From: Eonycteris spelaea
Taxonomy: Eukaryota > Chordata > Mammalia > Chiroptera > Pteropodidae
Assembly: GCA_003508835.1 (NCBI GenBank)
Contig: PUFA01000072.1
Span: 6,422,501 to 6,486,500, forward strand
Direction of reading: 5' to 3'
DNA length: 64,000 bases
The notes below the pieces were generated by a model. The model ran no database searches. It was not told where the DNA came from and saw nothing but the letters and a program-made list of their open reading frames with translations. Position numbers and translations under genes: made by a program. This document shows positions 53,735-64,000 of the stretch, in pieces (position 1 is the stretch's first letter; every line of letters begins with the position of its first letter).

Positions 53735-55320
53735 TTTTCATTTAAAAATGGTTTTTAATTTACACAAAATGTGTGAGGTTGGTACAGAGAGTCTCTGTCT
53801 ACCTCATGCCCGTCCCCATAATAGATGTCTGACATTATTATGGTGCATGTGTCACCATTGATGAATCAATATTAATATGTTACTATTAAATAAATTCCAC
53901 ACATTGTTCAGATTCCCTTAGTTGTTTCCTAACATCCTCATTCTGTCCCAGGATCCCAGCCAAGACACCACATAACATTTGGTTGTCATGTGTCCTTGTG
54001 TGCTTTTTGACTGTGACACTTTTCAGATTTTCCTTGTTTTTCAGGAGCTTGAGAATTTGGAGGAGCACTGATTATATATTTGTGTAGAATGTCCCTCACG
54101 TTTTACTTGTCTAACGACTTTCTCATTATTTAGACTGGGGTGATGAGTTTGGGGAAGAAAGACCACAGAGGTAAAGTGCTATCCTCATCATATCATATCA
54201 AGGAGCCAGAAAATCACTGCTGATATTGACCTTGACCACCTGGCCTAGTCCGCTGGTCAGGGTGCTCCCCTATAAAGTTTCCTCTTTCTCCCCATTTTCT
54301 TACTATGCTTTTTGGAAGAAAGTCACTAGGTCCCATCTCCTTGAAGGCAGAGTATCTACATAAATTCTTTAAATGCTTCTGCACAGAGAATTGTCTCTTC
54401 TCCCCCATTTATTTATTCAATCATTTATTCACATCAGTATGGACTCATGAAGATTTTAGACTCTGGGTTATAAGCCAGTGCTGTGTCATTTATTTATTTT
54501 TCTCAAATGGTTTCAGCATTGGCCATTGAGCGCTCTTTCGTTTGGTCCCTTTGTCCCTTTCTTATACCCCCACCAATGTGTACATGTGTGTTTGGGGTTT
54601 TGTGTTATCTCTTTGCATTTTAAGCATTTCCTTACTTTCTGTCCCTATAGAGGCTCCAGGTTCACCCTGGATATTGCCTGCCTCAGCCATTTCTCCAAGG
54701 ATCCCCGGTTATTTTCCTGGCGAATAGTACTAATGCCAAAGATCTAGGCTTTAGGTGCCCAGATCTAGGCAACTGAGGTATTGCGAATTCTAAGCCCTCT
54801 CAACTGGCAGAGCAAGGAAATAAAGACGTGTATACCAGGCCCTTATTTACACACACGTGCGTTCCCACTTATACACACATATGCACATTTTATAAATATT
54901 TCTGTGCCTAATCATCTGCATCTCTATTAAGCTAACTATGAGTTCATGCTGATACTTCCAACTCTGATCCTTTACCACACAGATGGTTCTCGCCGCCTCC
55001 CACGGCGTATCTATAAAGCTCATTCCAACAATAAGAAGCCAGAATCCCACCATCCACCGTCCATTTACTCAACTCTTCAGTTCCAGGATACACGCAGAAC
55101 ATATCAGAGCTGCTACCCTCACCCCCTCCAGAAACGGCGTTAGGAGCTGGACTACAATTACAAATGGATCCTTTTGCATTCCGTCTAACAGACGCGCATC
55201 CTCGGTATTGTTTAATTCCGCCCCTTTCCCTCCCTCTCCCTTCAGGTAGGTTGTTTTATACATTTGTAACACACTTTGATGCTTGTGTCACATTCCTCAT
55301 TCCATCCTGGGATCCCCAAC
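53735..55320 (-). mobile_element. LINE-1 (L1ME-like) long 3' UTR, antisense
   Basis: The plus strand shows the complement of a long L1M 3' UTR: 'tggttgtcatgtgtccttgt', 'tgtagaatgtccctcacgtt', 'ccacagaggtaaagtgctat', 'gcagagtatctacataaatt', 'ttctcccccatttatttatt', 'agtatggactcatgaag', 'ctcaactggcagagcaagga' and 'gctaactatgagttcatgct'. It is about 1.6 kb with no ORF. The same region is in sense at 31830-33115. Confidence 0.88.
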
Positions 55321-55332
55321 CTCCTAAAGGCT

Positions 55333-55349
55333 TTTTTTTTTTTTTTTTT
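55333..55349 (-). repeat. T17 run: A-tail of an antisense L1
   Basis: Seventeen T directly precede the complement of an L1 3' end, so on the minus strand this is the element's poly-A tail. Confidence 0.92.
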
Positions 55350-55875
55350 AAATTGCCTACATTAAGCTTTGTTCTTTGGGTTGTAAAGTTCTATGTGGTT
55401 TGACAAACACATAGTGTCCGGTATTCACCGCTACGATATCAAACAGAATCACATTATTGCCTTAAAAATGTAGTGCTTCACCTATTTGACTCTCAGTCCC
55501 TCCTAAACCTCTGGAAAGCACCTTCCCCACACCCCTGTTTTTGTCTATACTTTTGCCTTTCCTAGAATATCATAAAAATGGAACCACACAGGATGTACCT
55601 TTTCAGACTAACTCCCCTCACTTAGCAATATGCATTTAAGATTTGTCTGTGTTTTTGCCTGGCTCGAGGGCTCATTTCTTCTTGTCACTGAGTGGTCTGT
55701 CGTATATATGCATCAGAATTTCTTGCTCCATTTGTCTCCTGAGGATACTGCTTCCAGTTTGGGTGATCATGAATAAAGCTGCTATAAACATTCATGTGCA
55801 GGGCTTAAGTTTTCAAATCAGTCAGATAAATATCCAGGAGCACGATTGCTGGATTGTATAGTAAGACGATAATTA
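55350..55875 (-). mobile_element. LINE-1 (L1MB-like) 3' end, antisense
   Basis: 'gttgtaaagttctatgtggt', 'tttgacaaacacatagtgtc', 'acttttgcctttcctagaat', 'cacttagcaatatgcattta', 'gaataaagctgctataaaca' and 'ggagcacgattgctggattg' are the complement of the 3' UTR and the end of ORF2. With its tail at 55333 it abuts the previous antisense L1. Confidence 0.95.
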
Positions 55876-55893
55876 ACTTTGTATGATTTTCTC

Positions 55894-55917
55894 TGTTTGT
55901 TGTTGTTGTTGTTGTTT
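55894..55917 (+). repeat. (TTG)n
   Basis: Seven to eight units. Confidence 0.93.
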
Positions 55918-56403
55918 TAGTTTTGTTTTGTGTTTTTCAGGATTGAGACATATGTATGTAAACATTTGATAAATAGTTTCTTAGGTATTAAGGATCTAAC
56001 ATTCAGTTGCTTATAGACTTGGTTCCAATGACAGGGTCCCTCAATAACTGTGCATGAAAAGAGGGAAGTCCCTGGCATATCTCCCGCCATTGACAAAAAG
56101 AACAGTCAGAATACCTCAACCCTGAACTTGACCAGGGGGTCACAACCCATGCCTTCTTCTGCACCTAAATTCCTTTCAACTCAGCCATGCCTTGCGGTTT
56201 CTGAGATAATACGTGTTAGAGGAATAGTAATTACTATTAACTGCTAAGCCATCACTGAATGTTTAATCGTGTGGCCCAACTGAAAACTGCATTTTCTTTA
56301 TTTGATTATTGGCTTGCATTCTCACTCTTAGGCAGCCATTTTCACAAATCCAAACAATCTTGCTACCACACCCAGAAGGGAGAGAAGCCCATTTTTCCAG
56401 GGA
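55918..56403. other. Unrecognised DNA
   Basis: No supported feature. Confidence 0.35.
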
Positions 56404-56414
56404 GAAAAAAAAAA

Positions 56415-56458
<44 letters not shown>
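56404..56458 (+). repeat. A-run followed by (CA)n
   Basis: About 12 A, then 'tta', then about 20 CA units (56418-56458). The layout resembles an A-tail that seeded a microsatellite, but no element body is recognisable beside it. Confidence 0.95.
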
Positions 56459-56459
<1 letters not shown>

Positions 56460-56631
56460 TTAAGGATCCTGAGCTCATTTAGAAGATACCAGACCTCTCC
56501 AGCAGGATCTGGCTCCCCACCCCAACCATGGGAGGACAAAAGATCCTGTCCCTTTTCCAGCATGTGATGGGACCAAGGTGACCCAGGGTGTGCCTGTAGT
56601 CTCCTGTGACCTATGCAGACTTAGCCCAGAG

Positions 56632-56809
56632 CAGTGGGCTTGGTTGGGACTTGAGCGTACATTAGAATCACCTAGAGGGGCTGATAAACTCAAACTGCCA
56701 GGACCCATCCCCAGTGTCTTATTCAGTATGTCTGGGTAGGACCCAAGAATCTGTATTTCTAACAAGTTCCCAGGCAATGAGATGCTGTTGGCCCTGGACC
56801 ATTCTTGGA
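56632..56809. mobile_element. MER5B-like hAT miniature element
   Basis: 'attagaatcacctagagggg', 'ccaagaatctgtatttctaa', 'caagttcccaggcaatgaga' and 'tgctgttggccctggaccat' follow MER5B at its usual spacing. About 178 bp, near full length; termini are worn. Confidence 0.92.
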
Positions 56810-57322
56810 AAACCAACTTCCTAGAGGTCTGTCTGTCATGCCTCCAAACCGATTACCATCTTTAAGACTTGCCCTCACCGCTCAGATAGGAGACAAAGCC
56901 CAACGGAAACCTTGCGAAGGTCGAGCTGAAGGTTGGAGAAGGAGGACCAAGGAGTCTCAACACTTTGACACTAGGCGCACGAGTCACCCGCCACTCCAAA
57001 AACGGCTCATTGCTGTGGAAGGACAAGGTTTTGGAGATGAAATGGACTACAGTGGGCCAAACCCCTTCATCGTAAAAGGGAAGGACGTGATACAGTGGGT
57101 GGAACTCATGTCACACCGCACACCGGGGCAGAGCCGTGGAGACTGAACACTGCCTGTTCCCAAGAGAGCAGAGCTTCTCTTGCTGTTCAAGGCAGCGCGT
57201 GTGCCTTCCGCACTCCGGGGTAAGGAGGGCAGAAGCCAGCCCATTTCCGGAGTGACAATATTTGAATTGTCATCTCAAAGAGAAGCGAACAAAGCATAGC
57301 TACTCCTCCATTTGCTGCCCTT

Positions 57323-57324
<2 letters not shown>
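56810..57324. other. Unrecognised DNA
   Basis: An open frame of 113 codons (56805-57146) has no motif. Confidence 0.35.
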
Positions 57325-57365
<41 letters not shown>

Positions 57366-57379
57366 CACGCACACACACA
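57325..57379 (+). repeat. (CA)n microsatellite
   Basis: About 27 units with two CG interruptions. Confidence 0.97.
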
Positions 57380-58414
57380 GAGAGGCACGTCCAGAAGTTC
57401 ACTCCAGAGGGTGGGAAACGGACAAGTGGAGAGGATGAAAGGTTCTTGTTTGAACGGCAATGCTAGTTAGAGAAATAATTCATGTTTGCCCACACGGGGT
57501 AAAGAACGCCAAGCACCTAGAAGGTGAGACCACTGAAATTCTCAGCCGGCACATCAAGGGGGCAGAAAAACCAGAGTCGACACCTTCAATTCCTCCCCCA
57601 AATAAAAGAACTCCAGCCATCTCGTCCTTCCAACCCTGGAAATGGCCCTCCCAAGCAATTCATTGTCTTTGTTGAAGATGGATCATATCACAACATGGTG
57701 TCTAGAACCTGGCTCTCAGTGCACCCCAAAAAGAAAAGAGGTGTGGGACCGGCAAGGGCAGGGAGGTGGGGGAGAAGAGGCTTTGTCTGACGTCCCTGAG
57801 ATTTCAAATATTAGTAGATAATTTCCTTGAAATTCTAATAAGCAGGTGGAAGCTGAAATCACAAGATCTCTCACCGAGTCAGCGAGTCAGCGTCTACATG
57901 GCACAAGAGCCAGCAGACAACAATGGCCACCGCGGGATGGGTTTCAGGTTTGTCCTTTGCAAGACAAAGCTCCCATTGAGTGGTGAAGAGATCCGGGGCA
58001 GAGGGGTGAGCCCGCGGAGGGTTTTCATTACCCTGATCATCATCCCCACGGCCAGCGAGGTGGAGAAGCAAGCGGGGTCAGACCTGGCCGAGGTGCTGTT
58101 GAGAACAATGGCTTGGAATGAAGCGCACACCCGCGATTCGTGTCCCCTCTGAAGCAGGGTGGGGATGTAAAGCAAAGACGAGGAAAGCAAGGAAACAAGC
58201 CCGGGAGGCACGCTCACGCATTCAGCAAAAAATTAAACCGCACCAGCGTCGGAGCAGAGAGTGGATTCTTGGCGGCAAACAGCTACGCCGTGATTTGTGC
58301 TAGAGAGAAGTCTCGCTGAGGATTATGGGAGACTAAGTTCACACATCCCTCATCTGGTTTATGGAGGATCTTTAAAAACGTTCAGCCAGGAAAATTCATT
58401 TAATCTATTCTCTC
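57380..58414. other. Unique-looking DNA
   Basis: 57785-57850 ('tcaaatattagtagataatt') and 57890-58100 (CpG-retaining, 'gtgagcccgcggagggtttt') look CNE-like. The 128-codon open frame at 57766-58152 has no known domain. No named repeat. Confidence 0.35.
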
Positions 58415-58570
58415 AGAGCAGCATAGCAAAGCGGTTCTGAAACCAGGATTTTAGGGTGAGGATTTCAATCCCACTCGGGATGATTAATAAATTTTGTCTA
58501 AGCCCCATGTTGCTCACAGGGCTTTCGTGAGCATTTAAAGACGAACACACTGTTCCTAGTGCTTGCAAGT
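58415..58570 (+). mobile_element. MIR
   Basis: 'agcagcatagcaaagcggtt', 'ggatttcaatcccactcggg' and 'tgctcacagggctttcgtga' follow MIR from its 5' end. Confidence 0.82.
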
Positions 58571-58764
58571 ACCCAACAATCCGTAGCTCTTTTTCCTTGG
58601 CCCCCTGCACCTTGAGAAAAGAGGCTGTGAGCAGCACCATGACCTTCATTAGCCTTTGACCACTCTCAAGATCGTCCTTCATTGAAGGACCTTCGCCCAT
58701 CGCTTTGTTGCTGAAGTTTCAACATTTCCAGTTTCTTCTCAAGAACAGCTGGTCCCAATCTACT
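58571..58764. other. Unrecognised DNA
   Basis: No supported feature. Confidence 0.35.
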
Positions 58765-59510
58765 AAATAACCCCTTTGCACACTTGAAGCCATTATTAAG
58801 ATTCCCTTTGGCCATAAACATATGAAGAAGTATTTAACATATGAAAAAAAAAATGTTGAACCTCACCAGTAATCAAAGAAATCCAAATCAAAACAACAAA
58901 ATGCAATTTTTGCCTATCAATTTGGTAACTTTTTTTTTAATGATAGTACTCCACGCTGGTGAGAGCAGGGTAAGGCAGTAATTTCGTACATTGCTGGTGG
59001 GAGCATAAATTGGTACAATCTTTCTGGAAAGCAATTTGGCAATATGTTATCAAGACCCTGAAAATTGTCCTTACCCTTTAACCCAGTAATTCCACTTCTG
59101 GGAATCTATCCGAGGGACACAAATCAAAGAACCAGACAAAGAGTTCTGCCCTATGGGATGTGTTATGGCACACAACATTTTGGTTCACGAGTAACTAAGA
59201 ACTACATAGAAGTTCGGCGATGTCGTGACACATATTAAAAGTTATTAAAAGTCACGTTAAGAAGGAATGGTCAAGGATGTGCAGTCACCATAAAATGCAA
59301 AACGCAAGCCACATAACAGGATACAAAACTAAACACAGGATAAGGATTTTAATTATATAATTACATATACTTATATTTTTATAAGTGCGTAGAAAAAGAC
59401 TCGATGCAAATGCAGCAAAATATTAACAGTTCTTATTAGAAGGTGATAGAATTATGATGATTTTTTATTTTCTTCTTTATAATGTTATAATAAAAAAATT
59501 GTTCAAGAGC
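58765..59510 (+). mobile_element. LINE-1 (old L1M), end of ORF2 and 3' UTR
   Basis: 'cctcaccagtaatcaaagaa', 'atccaaatcaaaacaacaaa', 'gctggtgggagcataaattg', 'gtacaatctttctggaaagc', 'acccagtaattccacttctg' and 'ggaatctatccgagggacac' follow the C-terminal part of L1 ORF2. The 3' UTR continues ('caaaatattaacagttctta', 'gatttttattttcttcttta') and ends with an A-rich stretch at about 59485. All frames are broken. Confidence 0.92.
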
Positions 59511-59597
59511 TCGGGTGGTCTTATATATGTTTCTAAGTAGCTCAGCATGGTCCTTATTCGTGATACTATATTATTCAGAATCTAAACAATGGAATAT

Positions 59598-59810
59598 TAG
59601 GGGTAAAGAGTGTTTTAGGAAAGGGCCAGATAGTAAACATGTTACTCTTTGCGGGCCATACAGTCTCTGCTGCACTTGCTTCATTCTGCTATCTCATGGA
59701 AAAGTGAGCCATACATCAACGAGTGGGCATGACTATGTTCTAATAAAACTTTATTTACAAAATTAGGTGGTCAGTCTCTTAGCCCATGGCCTCACTTTGC
59801 TGACCCCTAG
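59598..59810 (+). mobile_element. hAT-Charlie miniature element
   Basis: 'aaagggccagatagtaaaca', 'ctctttgcgggccatacagt', 'catgactatgttctaataaa' and 'cactttgctgacccctag' follow the family also seen at 29826 and 47144. Near full length. Confidence 0.94.
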
Positions 59811-61379
59811 CCTAGATAATCTGAATTTCTTTTGACTCCCCCAAAATATATAGTGTCAAACAAATATAGTTGCGGAGACTTCTGGAAGGGTAGGATGAGT
59901 AAAGTCCCTCCCCATTTTTCGGTAGTCAATCGGTCTGAAACTTTTGTGCAAGAGCAGTCAGCAAGGGGCATTCTTCATGGGCCTTGTCTATTCCCTTGCA
60001 CACAGGTGTCCCTCTTCCTGACCCTTGGCGCCCCTTCTAAGCAAATTGTTCCACACCACCCACTCTAGTCCGTAATGTAGATGACAGGGGTGAAGGTAAA
60101 GAAAGCCAGAGATCCTAGTGACGACAGGAAAGGGCCTGCAGGCTCGGCACAGCGGGTGGCCAGTCTGAGATTTCTACTCTCTGCCACCCATGTGGCTGTG
60201 GTGGGTGCCAGGCTCCCAGCTCTGTTTTTTCTGCTTTCCTTCTGGCCTCTCTGTTCTAGAAGGGAGAAGGAGAGAGACAGAGGATTGACTATATGTTTGC
60301 TGCATCCCAGGCAATGTTCAAGGGGTACAAGAGATGTGTTGTAGTTGTTTTTTTGTGGGGGGGGGAGCAGTGGTTCAGATTTATAGAGAGACAAATTGAC
60401 CCTCGGCAAGGGCACATGTGCACCTGTGTAAACCTTTAAGTGTATGCATGCACTTACGTGTGACACGAAGCTTTGAAATTTTCCTTCTTGGGATTGAATC
60501 TTTCATACTCACCTTGGCACATACACAAATCACCAGGTGCAGGTGGTCTTTCCCTCCAGTCCCCCTTCACTTTCCCTGCCACAACTCCTATTGTGTGTTT
60601 CCAATGGGAACACCTTGTTAAACTATCTCAGATACTGGACGCTTGTCCAGGAGGCAGAAATGGTATCTAAGAACAGCCTGAGTATCAAGAACTAGTGATG
60701 TGACAGGAGGTATAAGATGAACATGACATTCCAAGGGTCTTTATTTGCTTGTCATTTTCCCCTAATCTAGTGAAAAGTTGAGAACCAACTTTTGGCCTGA
60801 GTGAAAAGATAAGCCAGTCATCCAAGGATTCTCCCAAAGACCTTTTCTGGCTCTTGGGTTTGAGTTCCCCGATTAGTTTGATCTTACGAATATATTTTCT
60901 CTTGACAAGATTCCGAAAGCAGGAACTGACAGTATCAGAACGTCATTTTAACATGGTGAACACACATCTCTGCCCAGGACATTCCTGTTGTGTAATTATT
61001 CGTAGAACCCCTTTCACTCACAAGAGAGTTTCCATTTGGACAATAAATTACGTGACCACCTACTTTTCGATTGTCCTACCACCCATAGGAAACAGAAACC
61101 GGGACAAAAAGAAGCCAGACCCAGAGAGGCCAGTTCACAGGCCTCTTCAACTACCTGAGCAGGACATAAACGTCTCCAAAGGCAGAGCACTAATGAGGAT
61201 GGAAAGAAAGTAACAGACCAACAACCCGCTTTGAAGGTAGATTCAATGAGATCTACGGATAGGTAGATGAAAGGAGTAAGAAATAAGAAGGCATGTCCGA
61301 AGGCTGATAGTTCACTATTAGACACGTTGAATTAATGGGGATGAGCAGGGCCCTGCTGTGTAGAAGGAGGCAAGGAGCC
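59811..61379. other. 1.6 kb without gene or named repeat
   Basis: A G run of about 10 lies at 60357-60366 after a T run. Open frames of up to 133 codons show no motif. 60860-61080 is AT-rich and may be conserved. Confidence 0.35.
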
Positions 61380-62125
61380 GGTAATGAGAAGAGGGGACGT
61401 GGAACAGACCTGTGCTGGAGATGAGGATTTGACAGACTCGTGGGTAAAATCATGGCCGAGGAGGAAGTGTGCGAGCCCACCCAAGGGCAAACAAGATGAC
61501 CCTTGGGACCCACTGACAGATGATCGTGAGTCACGTGCAAAAGAAACGAAGAACCAGGGAGGAAAAGAATCACGGACGCCGGGGGAGAAGAGAGTCGGGG
61601 GATGACTGTTTGGATCCACAGCGCCAGACGCTCCCGAAGGGCTGAGTAGGATGCGAGAGGGCCACGAGAAAGAACCGTGAGCGTTCCCTTGCCCCAGAGC
61701 CGGGGGCAGAAGGCACATGGCAGCTGAGGAGTGAGCGGGAGGTCAGGAAGCGGTGTCAATAAGCGTGACCGATTCTTTGGATAATCTGATAGCAAAAGGA
61801 AGGACAGAGATGAGACTGCGGTTTGAGGGAGTAATCAAGAGAAGGGCTGCATCCGAGGCAGGGGTGGGGGCGGAGCTCAGTGGAACCTGAGCATGTTTGA
61901 ATACCGAGAGGAGGATGCTGATAAAGAGAGGGAGGTCGAAGATGCCAGAGATACACGTTTGGAATAACGGAGGTGCGGATGGTTTCTGCGTCACAGGAGA
62001 GACCCAGCCTGGGCAAGAGGCAGGACCCCACCTTCTCTGAGAAGGCTGGATGGGACCAAGAATGCCAAGCAAGAAAATTCTGATCTGGGCGGATGATGAG
62101 GTGAGGGAGTGAATGGCACGATGGT
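61380..62125 (-). mobile_element. L2 ORF2 remnant, antisense
   Basis: On the plus strand the order 'tgtgctggagatgaggattt', 'gatccacagcgccagacgct', 'gaagggctgagtaggatgcg', 'aagcgtgaccgattctttgg', 'cctgagcatgtttgaatacc' and 'gagaggaggatgctgataaa' is the complement of L2 ORF2 around and upstream of the reverse-transcriptase active site. The 180-codon open frame on the minus strand (61253-61795) falls inside it but in no conserved register. Dead copy. Confidence 0.8.
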
Positions 62126-62129
62126 GGCA

Positions 62130-62405
62130 GTGCGCACGGTGGCACTGTGACCCCCCGCGAGTAACAGCGGTGGTACCAGTGGTGGTGATATTACCCGCAG
62201 CGAGTAACAGTCACCATTACCTTTGCTTTGCGCGCATGTCCCCCGTGGCGCTTCAGCTAATCCTCACAGCAACTCCAGTCTACATGTGAGGAAACCGAGT
62301 CTGGGCACCACCAAGTCAGGTGCTCACGAGCCACGTGACAGAGCACCAGTTTAAACCCAGGTCTTCCCAGTGACACGGCCAGAGCCGTAGGCCACTTGGA
62401 ACCAG
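62130..62405 (-). mobile_element. MIR-type SINE, antisense
   Basis: 'gcttcagctaatcctcacag', 'acatgtgaggaaaccgagtc' and 'accagtttaaacccaggtct' are antisense MIR landmarks. The 5' side contains GGTGGT-rich sequence and two copies of 'gcgagtaacag' (62157 and 62199). Confidence 0.82.
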
Positions 62406-63543
62406 TACAGACCAGTGGCTTGGTCTTGTCAGTAGAGCCGGGGGTGAAGTCATCCGCTGTGAATGTTGGGGGTGGACTTTAAGGCCTGAGGGAGGAGCAG
62501 AGTTGAAACAGCTGTTGTGCAGAAGGCAACGAGGATGGGCCTGGGAAGAAAGCGGGCACAGACAGCTTCCCGAGGATGCTGACAGCTTCCAGGAGATTCC
62601 ATCTTGTTCTTATCGCCCATATTCCCAGCCCCATTTCCTGCCCAGAACCGGCACCCCACACTCTTCTCATTTCTTCTGCTGTCTTCTCTCTGCTTATCCC
62701 TCCCTCCAGGGAAATCGGAGTTATGTGGCCCCAGAAGAACAGGCCAAAGATTTTTCCAAACCGGAAGACTCATTGGGAATGACGAGGGAATGGAGCCGGG
62801 AGGTAAGCCTCAGATTCTTTGTCCTCCCAAAGAAACCCACAGCCCGCCAGGCTGAAAGAAGCAGTGCATCCAGTGGGCACTAAGGATTGCAGATGGGACA
62901 TCTGGTGGCCCAGGTGCGGTTGCTTCCACCCGGCCAGTCAAGGACTCGAGCTGGATTCAGACAGAGAACTTCAGCCAGGTGAACCGGCCATGCCCCTCCT
63001 CCCCACCGGTCACCAGCTTGGATTCCATTCACAGGTCTGTCTCTATCCCTTGAGACCTCTTTTTAGTGAAGGTCTATTAATTTTAGTTAGCAACCAGTTA
63101 GCGATCCATCATATGAGCCCAGAGCTAAAATCTTTACCACTGGTTCACTGATCTGACCGCTTTGAAAATAGCAGCAGCCGAAAACAGGCCGGCCCTCCCC
63201 CTTTGGGAAAACTCCATTGAATTATTAACCGAAGGTGTTGGCCTTAAGGATGGACTGGAAGACCCAAGAACACTGCTTGTTGGATGTGGCCCACCAGCTG
63301 AAACAGAACCATTAAGCCACTGGTCAAATTAATAAAATCCATACGAAACCAGTGTCTAGAAGAAGCTGGGCTCAATTCAAATTTCCATAAAAGCGGCTCA
63401 CAAGACCGGGAATTGGCACAGAATTCTAGAAGGGCTCTGGCTTCGTGCCTTCAAAACGTCATTTTCAACACATCGGGACTCAGGATAGAAAATCTGTGGG
63501 TTGGTAGATTCCAGAAGCTTTTATTAGAATCTTCTCAGGGATC
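62406..63543. other. Unrecognised DNA
   Basis: Overlapping open frames at 62450-62883 (up to 126 codons) have no domain. No named repeat. Confidence 0.35.
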
Positions 63544-63562
63544 TTTTTTTTTTTTTTTTTTT
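63544..63562 (+). repeat. T19 run
   Basis: Nineteen T. It could be the tail of a minus-strand retroelement, but no element body is recognised after it. Confidence 0.95.
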
Positions 63563-63831
63563 CCACAGGGCTAGAGACTTACTTGTAAGAGAGTAATCAT
63601 GGCTGATTCTGCAAAACGGAGAAAAGGCAGAGGGAAAAGGAACATGGCCCCGAGGGTCAGGCTAAAATGGAGCCATTGAGGAGACACATAGGCAAATGGG
63701 GCTCGAATTTATACAGTTGTGTGAAGTTGGGGGCAAGGGGATGGGGGGGCGGAGATGGAGGTCTCCATAGAGAATTTTGTTAAATTGTTGTGTATTCAGA
63801 ATTCACGGGCCAATGTCTGAGACGCAGCGAT

Positions 63832-63859
63832 ATGTGTGTGTGTGTGTGTGTGCACATGT

Positions 63860-63908
<49 letters not shown>
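63832..63908 (+). repeat. Facing (TG)n and (CA)n tracts
   Basis: About 10 TG units (63832-63852), an 8-bp spacer, then about 24 CA units (63861-63908). The two runs are complementary and can pair as a hairpin. Confidence 0.97.
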
Positions 63909-63912
<4 letters not shown>

Positions 63913-64000
63913 GATTCTAAAGCAGAGTGTCCCATTATCCAGCCCAAGCTAAAATAAAGCCCATGCCTCCCTGTGACTCTAGTTTAAGTTGGACTCCTCT

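Noticed and set aside
56404..57379. CRISPR-like spaced repeats
   Set aside because: These are dinucleotide microsatellites in vertebrate DNA; there are no conserved repeats with unique spacers.
61253..61795. 180-codon minus-strand open frame
   Set aside because: It lies in an antisense L2 remnant; the frame is not the conserved ORF2 register.
1..64000. Novel protein-coding system or gene cluster
   Set aside because: Reading both strands gave only repeats, simple sequence and unique non-coding DNA; nothing supports an operon, toxin, defence system or viral gene set.

Overview
The window is vertebrate nuclear DNA from a placental (eutherian) mammal. It reads as intergenic or deep-intronic sequence. 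I find no protein-coding gene, no convincing exon and no intact functional RNA gene. The open frames are short, lack family motifs, and many lie inside recognisable repeats. The organism call rests on the repeat fossils: MIR and L2 (mammal-wide), L1M-type LINE-1 3' ends, hAT-Charlie miniature elements (MER5, MER20 and related), a palindromic MER53-like element and a MaLR-like LTR (eutherian). There is no Alu, no rodent B1/B2, and I recognise no carnivore, ruminant, equid or bat tRNA-derived SINE. A primate or rodent is therefore unlikely and the order stays open.

Layout. 1-10 kb: an L1 3' end in antisense, a MER5B, L2 and MIR scraps, then a long repeat-poor, AT-rich stretch (about 4.8-8.5 kb and 9.4-9.6 kb) that looks like conserved non-coding sequence. 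10-17 kb: L2 pieces on both strands, MIRs, a (TA)n tract and an LTR-like element. 17.2 kb: a retroposed 5S rRNA pseudogene on the minus strand. 17.8-28 kb: mostly unique DNA with MIRs, one MIR split by a later insertion (20.0-20.6 kb), a hAT element (21.65 kb) and several homeodomain-core-rich blocks. 28.6-30.1 kb: one L2 copy broken up by a MER20, a MIR and a second hAT element; a palindromic MITE follows. 31.8-33.1 kb: a plus-strand L1 3' UTR. 37.3-38.9 kb: the 3' 1.5 kb of an L2, including the eroded reverse-transcriptase YADD region. 42.9-43.4 kb: an L1 3' end. 44-47.9 kb: a CpG-richer patch, a MaLR-like LTR and a cluster of hAT miniature elements, one with clear terminal inverted repeats and a target-site duplication. 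48-52 kb: a Z-DNA-prone GT/GC tract and L2/MIR pieces. 53.1-55.9 kb: an L1 inside an L2, then two antisense L1 3' ends in tandem. 58.8-62.4 kb: L1, hAT, antisense L2 and MIR. 63.8 kb: facing (TG)n and (CA)n runs.

No genes act together here. If the region has a function it is most likely cis-regulatory, carried by the repeat-free AT-rich blocks. That is inference and needs cross-species alignment. Repeat names come from memory of family consensus sequences, not from a database search, and most repeat boundaries are good to about 10-30 bases. I found no new protein system, CRISPR array or operon.
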